Shown here piece by piece: positions 1 through 7,321 of a DNA stretch of 64,000 bases. Below the pieces are notes generated by a model. That model was not told the DNA's origin. It saw only the letters and a program-made list of their open reading frames with translations, and did no database searches. The DNA lies in contig NZ_JAAOZF010000002.1 of the NCBI RefSeq assembly GCF_011759705.1, forward strand, positions 372,001 to 436,000. Reading direction: 5' to 3'. The translations under genes were made by a program, and so were the position numbers. The stretch is from Microbacterium ulmi (GTDB taxonomy: Bacteria > Actinomycetota > Actinomycetes > Actinomycetales > Microbacteriaceae). How positions within the stretch are numbered: the stretch's first letter is position 1; every line of letters starts with the position of its first letter.

Positions 1-439
1 CGCGGTGGAACGACATGGCCCACGTCTTGCCGTCGCGGTCGACCTCGACGTCGAGGCGCTCGGACAGCGCGTTGACGACGGATGCCCCGACGCCGTGAAG
101 GCCGCCCGAGGCGGCGTACGAGCCTCCGCCGAATTTGCCGCCGGCGTGCAGCTTCGTGAAGACCACCTCGACGCCCGACAGTCCCGTCCGCGGCTCGATG
201 TCGACGGGGATGCCGCGCGCCCGGTCGCGGACTTCGACGCTGCCGTCGGGGTGCAGCACGATGTCGATGCGCGATCCGTAGCCGCCGAGCGCCTCGTCGA
301 CCGAGTTGTCGATGATCTCCCACAGGCAGTGCATGAGGCCGCGGGAGTCGGTCGAGCCGATGTACATGCCCGGGCGCTTGCGGACCGCCTCGAGGCCTTC
401 GAGCACCTGGAGGTGATGGGCGGAGTACTCAGCGGTCAC
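1..439 (-). CDS. parE: DNA topoisomerase IV subunit B, N-terminal part (partial)
   Basis: The first about 146 residues of a type II topoisomerase ATPase subunit; the rest lies beyond position 1. Visible GHKL ATPase elements are the N box ([13 protein letters not shown]), a Gly-rich [10 protein letters not shown] stretch, and the ATP-lid region with [19 protein letters not shown]. ParE uses ATP to drive strand passage and decatenates daughter chromosomes with ParC. The start is GTG at 439 because a GGAGG lies just upstream. GyrB is the alternative, but actinobacterial parE commonly sits near the principal sigma factor gene, as here, and gyrB normally sits beside recF and gyrA. Choice of ParE over GyrB is inference. 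Confidence 0.85.
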   Translation of the reverse strand, partial: MTAEYSAHHLQVLEGLEAVRKRPGMYIGSTDSRGLMHCLWEIIDNSVDEALGGYGSRIDIVLHPDGSVEVRDRARGIPVDIEPRTGLSGVEVVFTKLHAGGKFGGGSYAASGGLHGVGASVVNALSERLDVEVDRDGKTWAMSFHR

Positions 440-608
440 AATCCTCCAGCGTAATCGGGCCGCCGGCACGGGTCCCGTCGACACACGGCGGCGTATTCCG
501 GCGTACGCGGTCAGCGAAATGTCATCCGTTTGCGGCATTCTCGAAACAAACCCATGGTTGTATTTCCTGACCAGCAAGAGAGCTCTCACATCAGGAGGAG
601 GCACCGAG
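440..608. promoter_or_regulatory. divergent intergenic region between parE and the DUF7455-type gene
   Basis: This 169-nt gap separates two divergently transcribed genes and must hold promoters for both. It is clearly less GC-rich than its surroundings around 520-570. A GAGGAGG ribosome-binding site precedes the plus-strand gene at about 594-601. I could not assign convincing -10/-35 pairs. Confidence 0.4.
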
Positions 609-833
609 ATGAACACGCTTTCGACACCTGCCGAGCCGACCGCGGTTCTCGAGTACCGCCTCACGGCCGGTGACCGCTGCGACTCCTGCGGCGCCCAGGC
701 CTACATCGCCGCCGAGGTCAACGGCAGCGAGCTCCTGTTTTGCGCCCACCACGGCCGCAAGTACGAGGAGAAGCTCCGCGCCGTCGCCACCTCGTGGCAC
801 GACGAGACCGCCCGCCTGGTCGAGGTCGGCTAG
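609..833 (+). CDS. small DUF7455-type protein, possible metal-binding knuckle
   Basis: A 74-residue protein of unknown function. It has a CDSC pair near residue 20 and a [11 protein letters not shown] segment near residue 45, a spacing that suggests a single Cys/His metal site. The start at 609 is chosen because GAGGAGGCACCGAG precedes it at good distance; an upstream in-frame ATG at 519 lacks such a site. Its stop overlaps that of the convergent racemase-like gene inside CTAG. Proteins of this kind, often next to sigA and parE, are widespread in high-GC actinobacteria; the DUF7455 label is from memory and not checked. Confidence 0.8.
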   Translation: MNTLSTPAEPTAVLEYRLTAGDRCDSCGAQAYIAAEVNGSELLFCAHHGRKYEEKLRAVATSWHDETARLVEVG

Positions 834-1852
834 CCCGCGGAGTACGTCCGCCGCACGAGCGGCGAGATGCGCACGGCGAGCTCCTCGCCGATCGTTCCGA
901 TGGTCTCGGCGAAATCCGTCGCCGTGAGCGGGGCGCCGGCGCCGAACACCGAGACCGTGTCGCCGACGGCTGCGCCTGGCCACGCCTCGACGATGCTCTC
1001 GTCCTCGCCGACTGCGGTCAGTCTCCGTGGCCCGCCCGGCGTGCCGACGGCCCCGGCGAGCGACGAGGGAAGCCCGTCGAGGCTCCCGATGCCGATCGTG
1101 ACCGTCCCCTCCCCGACACGCACGACGGGCGCCGTCAGCGTCGCGATAGGGCGGATGCCGAGCTCGGCGTCGGACGCACCTCCCGCGGGGCGGATGCCGT
1201 ACGAGAAGGCCCCCACGCGCACGAGGTCGTAGCGGAACTCGGCACGCGCGAACGACGCGGCGCTCGCGGCGAGATGCCGCAGCGCTGGGCGGAGCCCGGC
1301 ATCCTGTGCGACGCGCACGGCGCTCTCGAACTCGGCGCGTGCCGCATCGTCGTCCGCGTCGGACGCCTCGGAGATGTGACTCCAGACCCCGACCACCTCG
1401 ATCGCTCCGTGGCGCTCGAGCTCGGCGGCTCGGGACACGAACGCGGGCCAGTCCTCGGCGCGCACGCCGTTGCGATGCAGTCCCGTGTCGATCTTGAGGT
1501 GCACGCGGGCGCGACCCTGCGCTGCTGCCACGTCTTCGAGGAGGACCGGATCGCCGACGCCGATGTCGAGGCCGGCGGCGACGGCATCCTGCGCCTCCTC
1601 GGACGTCGCGACGATCCACACGAAGATCCGCGCATGCGGCAGCGCGCGGCGCACCGTGCGGCCCGTCGCGACGTCGAACGCCCCGAACCAGCGCACCCCT
1701 TCCGCCCACGCGCGCCGGACGACGGGGGCGAGGCCGTGACCGTATGCGTCGTCCTTCACGACGAGCATGTGCTCGGCGGGATGGGTGCGGTGCCGGATCT
1801 CGGCCAGGTTCGCGGCGAAGGCATCGAGATCGACGTGCAGCTCGGCGGTCAC
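830..1852 (-). CDS. alr: alanine racemase-like protein 2: PLP-lysine subunit lacking the catalytic Tyr
   Basis: A 340-residue fold-type III PLP protein. The barrel half is well kept: PLP lysine Lys33 in VVKDDAYGHG, Tyr37, KIDTGLHRNG (carbamyl-Lys/Arg region), SHIS, ASAAS, the phosphate-binding RVGAFSYGIRP, and a C-terminal RRTY. In the C-terminal beta domain, however, the SYG block carrying the second catalytic base (Tyr265 in Geobacillus Alr) is absent and the usual MDQ motif reads GEDES. The GTG start at 1852 overlaps the upstream gene's stop (GTGA), so the two are translationally coupled. Its paralogue upstream carries exactly the missing elements. Substrate could be Ala, or Orn/Lys if the operon serves the cell-wall bridge; that is inference. 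Confidence 0.85.
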   Translation of the reverse strand: MTAELHVDLDAFAANLAEIRHRTHPAEHMLVVKDDAYGHGLAPVVRRAWAEGVRWFGAFDVATGRTVRRALPHARIFVWIVATSEEAQDAVAAGLDIGVGDPVLLEDVAAAQGRARVHLKIDTGLHRNGVRAEDWPAFVSRAAELERHGAIEVVGVWSHISEASDADDDAARAEFESAVRVAQDAGLRPALRHLAASAASFARAEFRYDLVRVGAFSYGIRPAGGASDAELGIRPIATLTAPVVRVGEGTVTIGIGSLDGLPSSLAGAVGTPGGPRRLTAVGEDESIVEAWPGAAVGDTVSVFGAGAPLTATDFAETIGTIGEELAVRISPLVRRTYSAG

Positions 1853-2556
1853 GCGACCACCTCGCGCCTCGCGCGCAGGCCGACGGCCGTGACGAGCTCT
1901 TCCGCCCGCAGCCCGGAGGCCGAGACCCAGTCGCCGAGGGACGGATGCCCCGCCGCGGGATCTCCGAAGAAGACCACCTCGTCGCCCCGCTCGACGGGGA
2001 GCTCGGCGATGTCGACGACGCATGCGTCCATCGCGACGCGGCCGAGGACTGGTCGGGCCGCTCCTCCGACCTCCACCGAGATGCGGCCTCCGAGTGCGCG
2101 CACGATGCCCTGCGCATAGCCGCCGGTCACGAGGGCCACGTTCGTGTCCGACGAGGCACGATGCAGGTACCCGTACGAGACGCCCTCGCCGGCGTGAAGG
2201 GCTTTGACGAGGAGCACGGAGCCCGTGAGGCGCATGACAGGGCTCGTCGACGCCCCTGGGAGACCGTACAGCGCGCGGAGATCGACGTTGCCCATGCCGG
2301 TCGTGACGACCCGCACCGCCGCGAGGTCCGCGGCGAGGCGGTCGCGCGCGTCCGCGTCGACGAGCACGGCGTCGATGCCGTGGTCGATCAGCTCGCGCGC
2401 GACGAGCGCTGCGCCGTGCCCCCACGCGTCGTGCCGCAGGTCGGCGATCCGCTTCCCCGCCGGCGCAGACGGGAGCGTCGACGCATTCCGCGCGAGGGCG
2501 CTGCGGCTCACGAGCGCAACGGGCGCCGAGCCGCGGTGTCGTCGGGCCACGCTCAC
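1849..2556 (-). CDS. alanine racemase-like protein 1: short subunit with catalytic Tyr but no PLP lysine
   Basis: Only 235 residues against about 360-390 for Alr. The N-terminal segment retains the motif shape around the PLP lysine but reads DLRHDAWGHG, with Arg41 where the Schiff-base Lys should be and Trp45 for Tyr. Most of the TIM barrel is missing. The C-terminal domain is well kept: VSYG with Tyr128 at the place of catalytic Tyr265, GGYAQG, and GRVAMDAC in place of GRI-MDQ. In Alr dimers this Tyr and Met-Asp pair reach into the partner's active site, so this protein looks like a dedicated partner of the next gene. GTG start at 2556, 4 nt after the gatD-like stop. Alone it should be inactive as a racemase. 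Confidence 0.8.
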   Translation of the reverse strand: MSVARRHRGSAPVALVSRSALARNASTLPSAPAGKRIADLRHDAWGHGAALVARELIDHGIDAVLVDADARDRLAADLAAVRVVTTGMGNVDLRALYGLPGASTSPVMRLTGSVLLVKALHAGEGVSYGYLHRASSDTNVALVTGGYAQGIVRALGGRISVEVGGAARPVLGRVAMDACVVDIAELPVERGDEVVFFGDPAAGHPSLGDWVSASGLRAEELVTAVGLRARREVVA

Positions 2557-2560
2557 GACG

Positions 2561-3319
2561 TCAGATGCCGATCGTCGAGTACGTCTTGCTCCGGGCGCGG
2601 GCCTCGATCGCCGCGCGCGCCTCCCGCGCGAACGCATCGAGGTCGGCGTGGGCGTCACCGGAGGAGTAGGCGACATCGTGCTCCGCTGCGGCCCGTGCGA
2701 GGAGCAGGTCGGCGAGCGCGGGATTGAGGGGCAGAACCGGTCCCTGCATCCGCAGCGCGATCGCGTTCCCGCTGCGGACTCCCTCCCCGCGCGCGCCGTC
2801 TGCCAGGTCGCTCGTGCCCTTGCCCTCGGCGACGAGCGCGAACGGTGCGATGCCGTCGTCGAGGTGCCACAGCGACGAGTGGTCTTCGAAGCCCACGAGG
2901 CGCATGCCCGCGGCATCCGCCACGAGATAGCCCACCCGGCGCTGCGCCCGGCGCTCCGTGCGGAACGGAAGGGTGCCGAGGCCCGCGAGGGTTCCGCCGG
3001 TCGAGAGGGAGATCTCGCCGCCCAGCAGCTCCGCGCCGCCGCCGATCGCGAGCAGGCCTCGACCCGCCGCGATGTGCGCGGCGAGGGGCGTCGTGTGCCT
3101 GCGCAGATCGTCGACGATGCCACGCATGGCCGAGAGGGGGCCGTTCCCGATGACGACGATGTCGGCGTCGGGCAGATCCTGTCCCACGTCGACCAGGACG
3201 ACGTCGGCACTCAGCCCCGCACGCTCCGCACGCGTGCGGAGGACCTCGACGTTGCCGCGGTCTCCTGTCACCCCGAGCAGCTCGGCGTACAGCTGCGCGA
3301 TCGTGATGCGGGCCGTCAT
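2561..3319 (-). CDS. gatD: GatD-like class I amidotransferase fold without glutaminase residues
   Basis: A 252-residue homologue of GatD, the glutaminase partner of MurT in lipid II D-Glu amidation. The fold signature is clear (GDRGNVEVL, VIGNGPLS, GLLAI-GG--LLGG, GFEDHSSL, QGPVLPLNP), but the nucleophile elbow reads AIGGGAELLG: the catalytic Cys is Gly93, and the catalytic His of the HGPLLPKNP motif is Gln192. The protein contains no cysteine at all, so glutamine hydrolysis by the known mechanism is impossible. ATG start at 3319 overlaps the murT-like stop (ATGA). It probably remains as a structural partner of the MurT-like ligase. The loss is by substitution within an intact, well-conserved frame, so it is not a decaying pseudogene. 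Confidence 0.85.
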   Translation of the reverse strand: MTARITIAQLYAELLGVTGDRGNVEVLRTRAERAGLSADVVLVDVGQDLPDADIVVIGNGPLSAMRGIVDDLRRHTTPLAAHIAAGRGLLAIGGGAELLGGEISLSTGGTLAGLGTLPFRTERRAQRRVGYLVADAAGMRLVGFEDHSSLWHLDDGIAPFALVAEGKGTSDLADGARGEGVRSGNAIALRMQGPVLPLNPALADLLLARAAAEHDVAYSSGDAHADLDAFAREARAAIEARARSKTYSTIGI

Positions 3320-4626
3320 CGCCGTGCCACCTCCTGGTCGCCGTGGCCGAGCAGACGCCGGCCGATCATCATGAGCTCGTAGTTCACGAACCAGGTCTGG
3401 CGTCCCTCGGCCGTGCGCGGGAAGGCGCGCATGAGCGCGACCGCCTTCTCCATGTCGGGCTCGACGACGCCGATCGGGATGCCCGCGTAGGCGATGCGGG
3501 TCGCGAGCTGGTACGCCTTGTCGCCCGTGATGACATCGACGTGGTCGAACGCGTCGAAGTCGACGTCGTAGAGCCACGACACGTCGGGGGTTCCCTCGTC
3601 TATCGCGAGCAGGAGACGCTCGGGCGCGGTGTCGAGCGCATCGAGGTTGAGCTGCAGGCTCGGGCCGTTCTTGAACATGACGAACTCGACCTGCTCGTCG
3701 CCCTCCGCGCGCAGCGGAAGCAGCTCGCCGCGACCGTACGCAGGCTTCATCGCGGCGAATCCGCGCGCGGCGGCGTCGAGGCGGAAGGCGTCGCCGAGGA
3801 CCTGCCGAGCCGTCGCGAGGGCGGCCGCGGCATCCGCGGCGTAGTGGAGTCCGCGCGCAGGCGTCTTGACGACCGCGCGCTCCCCCTCGAGATCGACGGT
3901 CACGGTGTTGCCCGCGATCTCGACGACCTCGGCCTGCGCCTCGAGTCCTTCCGTGCCGGCCACGCCGCTGCGCGTGTCCATCGCGTTCGCGAGACCGTGC
4001 GCCGACCTGTTCAGGATCTCGGGCGCGACGCCGAAGTACGTGACGGGCGCCTTCAGGGTCGCGGGGTCGATCTTGCTGAGATACGGATCGTCGCGGTTGA
4101 CGATGACGCCCCCCGTCGCGCGCGTCGACGTGTCGAGCATCATGTCGGCGACCCGCTCGGTCTCGAAGAACCGGTAGAGCTGGTCGACCTGCACGTTGAG
4201 CGAGAGCACGACGGACGGCGACAGGATGTCGGCGAGGTCGGCGGCGAACGCCTCGTCGACCTCCAGCACCGCGACATCCGCTCGCACGCGGCCCGTGATC
4301 GTGCCGTCCGCCAGCAGCGCGCTCGTGATCCCCTGTGGGAGATTCGCGCCCGTCGGGTTGGTGAACACCGTCAGCCCATGCGCTCGCAGCACCTCGCTGA
4401 CCATGTGCGTCGTCGTCGTCTTGCCGTTCGAGCCGAGCACGAACACGACGCCCAGAGGAAACCCTCGCGCGATGTCCGGCAGCAGCGAAGGCGCGAGCTT
4501 GTTCGTCAGGTAGCCGGGGAAGGCCGAACCGCCCCCGCGCAGTCGCGTCGCGACACGTGCGAGCTTGCCCGCGAGCACCGCGGGGACGTACCGGAGTCGT
4601 GCGAAGCCGGTGCGACCGTCACTCAA
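3316..4626 (-). CDS. murT: MurT-like Mur ligase family protein, cysteine-free
   Basis: A 436-residue Mur ligase relative. The ATP P-loop [11 protein letters not shown] has Lys69, the central domain has NRDDPYL, and the C-terminal DUF1727-type domain has [10 protein letters not shown], which in MurT/GatD supplies the Asp completing the glutaminase triad. MurT proteins usually carry a Cys4 zinc ribbon inserted in the middle domain; here the region between NRDDPYL and [12 protein letters not shown] has none and the whole protein lacks Cys. MurT normally activates the alpha-carboxyl of D-Glu in lipid II. The start is TTG at 4626, inside the end of sigA (8-nt overlap); no better start was seen. 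Translationally coupled to sigA upstream and the gatD-like gene downstream. Confidence 0.85.
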   Translation of the reverse strand: MSDGRTGFARLRYVPAVLAGKLARVATRLRGGGSAFPGYLTNKLAPSLLPDIARGFPLGVVFVLGSNGKTTTTHMVSEVLRAHGLTVFTNPTGANLPQGITSALLADGTITGRVRADVAVLEVDEAFAADLADILSPSVVLSLNVQVDQLYRFFETERVADMMLDTSTRATGGVIVNRDDPYLSKIDPATLKAPVTYFGVAPEILNRSAHGLANAMDTRSGVAGTEGLEAQAEVVEIAGNTVTVDLEGERAVVKTPARGLHYAADAAAALATARQVLGDAFRLDAAARGFAAMKPAYGRGELLPLRAEGDEQVEFVMFKNGPSLQLNLDALDTAPERLLLAIDEGTPDVSWLYDVDFDAFDHVDVITGDKAYQLATRIAYAGIPIGVVEPDMEKAVALMRAFPRTAEGRQTWFVNYELMMIGRRLLGHGDQEVARR

Positions 4627-6046
4627 GGTAGTCCCGGAGAGACTGCGAACGGGACGGATGCCGCAGCTTCGCCATCGTCTTCGACTCGATCTGGCGGATG
4701 CGCTCGCGGGTCACCCCGAACGTGTCGCCGATCTGGTCGAGGGTCTTGGGCTGCCCGTCGCCGAGACCGAAGCGCATGCGGATGACGCCCGCCTCGCGCT
4801 CGCTGAGCGAGTCCAGGAGCGACTCCAGCTGGCGCTGTAGCATCGTGAACCCGACCGCGTCGGCCGGGACGACCGCCTCGGTGTCTTCGATGAGGTCGCC
4901 GAACTCGCTGTCGCCGTCCTCGCCGAGGGGCGTGTGCAGCGAGATCGGCTCGCGGCCGTACTTCTGCACCTCGATGACCTTCTCGGGGGTCATGTCGAGC
5001 TCGCGGCTCAGCTCTTCGGGCGTGGGCTCGCGGCCCAGGTCCTGGAGCATCTGGCGCTGCACGCGCGCGAGCTTGTTGATGACCTCGACCATGTGCACGG
5101 GGATGCGGATCGTGCGGGCCTGGTCGGCCATGGCGCGCGTGATCGCCTGGCGGATCCACCACGTCGCGTAGGTCGAGAACTTGAAGCCCTTCGTGTAGTC
5201 GAACTTCTCGACGGCACGGATGAGGCCCAGGTTGCCCTCCTGGATGAGGTCGAGGAACTGCATGCCGCGGCCCGTGTAGCGCTTCGCGAGCGAGACGACC
5301 AGGCGCAGGTTCGCCCCCAGCAGGTGCGACTTCGCACGCTGGCCGTCACGGGCGACCCACTGCAGGTCGAGACCGAGCTGATTCGACTTCTCTGCCGCCG
5401 ACATGTGGGACAGCTTCTCCTCGGCGAACAGGCCCGCCTCGATGCGCATCGCCAGCTCGACCTCTTCGGCCGCGTTCAGGAGCGGCACCTTGCCGATCTG
5501 CTTGAGGTAGTCCTTGACCGGGTCTGCCGTCGCACCCGTGATCTGCGTCGAGTAGACGGGGATGTCCTCGTCGTCGGTCGACGAGATGACGATCGCGCCG
5601 GTCGGGAGAGGCTCCTGGAACGCGGGGGCGGGAGCCTCCTCGTCCTCCTCGTCGTCGTCGCCCTCGGCGGTGTCGGCCTCCTTGACGGATGCCGCGACAG
5701 CACCCTTGGCCTGCGTGCCGGGTGCCTCGTCGGGGCCTGCGGCGTCGTCCGTGTCGTCGGACGCCTCGATGTCTTCGAGCTCGACCTCTTCTTCGAGCTC
5801 GACGTCGTCCTCGAGCTCCTCGTCGTCGCCGAGGTCAGCGCTCTTGGCCTTCGCCTTGGTCGCGGTCTTGCGCGGAGCCTTCGCCGCGGGAGTCTTCGCC
5901 GCAGAAGCCTTCGCGGCGGACGTCTTCGCGGGCGCACGCTTGGCAGCGGTCGCGCTCACGGGCGTGTCCACCGCCTCGTCGGGGACCTCGACCTCGGTGT
6001 CCTTCGCTGCGCGGGAACGGGCCGTCGTCTTCGTGCCTGAAGTCAC
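4619..6046 (-). CDS. sigA: principal RNA polymerase sigma factor, sigma-70 family group 1
   Basis: A 475-residue primary sigma factor. Residues 1 to about 150 form a low-complexity Lys/Ala-rich then strongly acidic extension typical of actinobacterial RpoD/HrdB. Region 1.2 begins at [16 protein letters not shown]; region 2 includes [20 protein letters not shown] and [11 protein letters not shown]; region 3 [14 protein letters not shown]; region 4.2 ends with [20 protein letters not shown]. The GTG start at 6046 follows GAAAGG. Its stop overlaps the start of the murT-like gene, so at least part of the sigA transcript should continue into the cell-wall cluster. Confidence 0.97.
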   Translation of the reverse strand: MTSGTKTTARSRAAKDTEVEVPDEAVDTPVSATAAKRAPAKTSAAKASAAKTPAAKAPRKTATKAKAKSADLGDDEELEDDVELEEEVELEDIEASDDTDDAAGPDEAPGTQAKGAVAASVKEADTAEGDDDEEDEEAPAPAFQEPLPTGAIVISSTDDEDIPVYSTQITGATADPVKDYLKQIGKVPLLNAAEEVELAMRIEAGLFAEEKLSHMSAAEKSNQLGLDLQWVARDGQRAKSHLLGANLRLVVSLAKRYTGRGMQFLDLIQEGNLGLIRAVEKFDYTKGFKFSTYATWWIRQAITRAMADQARTIRIPVHMVEVINKLARVQRQMLQDLGREPTPEELSRELDMTPEKVIEVQKYGREPISLHTPLGEDGDSEFGDLIEDTEAVVPADAVGFTMLQRQLESLLDSLSEREAGVIRMRFGLGDGQPKTLDQIGDTFGVTRERIRQIESKTMAKLRHPSRSQSLRDYLE

Positions 6047-6274
6047 GTTTCGCCTTTCACCGACGGACGCGTGTCCAACGCCCCCCGGTCGATCTCGGAC
6101 ACTAGTAAGACCCTTGTCAAGTCCGAGCCGCGTCGAGGATGCCTCGCACGGTCGTTTGACAACGGGTCAGGTCATACATTGTCTCACACTTGCCGCGCAA
6201 CGCCGATTCTGCGCGGCCGACACATGAGATTCAACGTGCTGCGGCCGTGCGACATTCCCCTGAGCCCGCCCGGC
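6047..6274 (-). promoter_or_regulatory. upstream region of sigA
   Basis: A 228-nt gap between the sigA start and the end of the PAC2 gene, both on the minus strand, so it should hold the sigA promoter. On the minus strand it contains TTGACA (about 6113-6118) followed by TTACTAGTGT, but the spacing of TTGACA to TAGTGT is too short for a standard pair. I make no precise promoter call. Confidence 0.4.
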
Positions 6275-7198
6275 TCAGCCTCCGCGCTTGTCCTCGTCGC
6301 CCGACGGGCGACTCGCGAGGAAGCGCTCGAGCTCGGCGGCGAGCTCATCCGCACTGGGAAGATCGCCGGCGTGGATGATCGGCGTCGCGAGCGTCGAGCC
6401 GGCCATGTAGGCGTCGTAGCGCTCTTCGAGGCCCTGCAGCATCCTCTGCAGCTCGTCGCTGCCGGCCACCTGCTCCTCGACCTTCGAGAGATAGTCGCGG
6501 TTCTGCTCGCGCAGGTCGTCGCCCGAGAAGACGAGGCCCGTCGCGGCCGTGAGGCTGTCGAGCGCCGCGATCGTCGCCGCGGGGTACTCCGTGTCGCCGA
6601 GGTAGTGCGGCACGAGGAGGACGAATCCCGCGATGCGCGTGCCCGCCTCGGCGAACCGATGCTCCAGCAGATGCCCGATCGTGGCAGGCACCTGCGTGTG
6701 CGGCTTCCACACGGAGTGCGCCTCGGTGAGGTCCGAGCGCGTGCCGCTCACGGTCGTGCCGATCGGCCGCGTGTGGGGAACGGGCATCGGGATCGAGTGC
6801 ACCCACGTGACCGACGACACCGCGAGCTCGTCCGCGAGCGACAGGACGGCGGCGGTGAACGCGTCCCACGCGAAGTCCGGCTCGTAGCCGGCGAGCACCA
6901 CGAACGGCTGCCCCAGCGCGTCGTGGGCGAGCGACAGCTCGAGCCGCTGCGGCCGGTAGTCGGTCAGGTGGTCCTGGTCGAACGAGATGAGCGGGCGCCG
7001 AGCGCGGTAGTCGAGGAGGACGTCGTTCGAGAAGACGACGAGGGGCGTGGGGTCGAGCTCGTCGCGCACGTAGTCGATGAGACCCCCGATCGCATTCCCC
7101 GCATCGGTGAACCCGGTCAGGGCGATCACGAGCGGCAGCCGCGGCGGAACGGGCGGTGCCGAGACGGCACGCTCATACAGGGACGCGGACAAGGGCAT
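6275..7198 (-). CDS. PAC2 family protein
   Basis: A 307-residue member of the PAC2 (proteasome assembly chaperone 2-like) family common in actinobacteria, seen from LVIALTGFTDAGNAIGGLIDY at the N-terminus, GYEPDFAWDAF, the VTWVHSIPMPVPHTRP segment and VPHYLG. No signal peptide or membrane segment. The role of the bacterial family is not established and this genus-level lineage often keeps the gene whether or not it has a proteasome. ATG at 7198 lies 6 nt from a TAGCAT -10 element, suggesting a leaderless mRNA. Confidence 0.85.
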   Translation of the reverse strand: MPLSASLYERAVSAPPVPPRLPLVIALTGFTDAGNAIGGLIDYVRDELDPTPLVVFSNDVLLDYRARRPLISFDQDHLTDYRPQRLELSLAHDALGQPFVVLAGYEPDFAWDAFTAAVLSLADELAVSSVTWVHSIPMPVPHTRPIGTTVSGTRSDLTEAHSVWKPHTQVPATIGHLLEHRFAEAGTRIAGFVLLVPHYLGDTEYPAATIAALDSLTAATGLVFSGDDLREQNRDYLSKVEEQVAGSDELQRMLQGLEERYDAYMAGSTLATPIIHAGDLPSADELAAELERFLASRPSGDEDKRGG

Positions 7199-7204
7199 GC
7201 ATCC

Positions 7205-7210
7205 ATGCTA
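7205..7210 (-). promoter_or_regulatory. -10 element (TAGCAT) of the PAC2 gene, leaderless
   Basis: TAGCAT on the minus strand ends 6 nt before the ATG at 7198, placing the transcript start at or next to the start codon. No Shine-Dalgarno sequence fits between. Confidence 0.55.
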
Positions 7211-7308
7211 CGAGCCGGTCCGGATGCCGGGGCACTCGCGGTCCCGCTCACAGCGAACACGCCGATCCCGGTGTGGAGGCCGAGCCCTCGCGGGCGCGCA
7301 CCGAAATC

Positions 7309-7314
7309 TAGGAT
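7309..7314 (+). promoter_or_regulatory. -10 element (TAGGAT) of pepA, leaderless
   Basis: TAGGAT ends 7 nt before the ATG at 7322. It overlaps the alternative in-frame ATG at 7313, which therefore cannot be the start. GGAGGAC between them resembles a ribosome site but is probably outside the mRNA. Confidence 0.55.
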
Positions 7315-7321
7315 GGAGGAC

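Noticed and set aside
2561..3319. gatD-like gene as a pseudogene
   Set aside because: The frame, start overlap and fold motifs are intact and both neighbours are coupled to it. Only the catalytic residues are changed.
5475..5990. Suspected frameshift or contamination in the sigA N-terminus
   Set aside because: The Lys/Ala-rich and acidic stretch is typical of actinobacterial primary sigma factors, and the frame is continuous.
7313..7321. Earlier start of leucyl aminopeptidase at 7313
   Set aside because: That ATG overlaps the -10 element TAGGAT, so it would not be in the mRNA.
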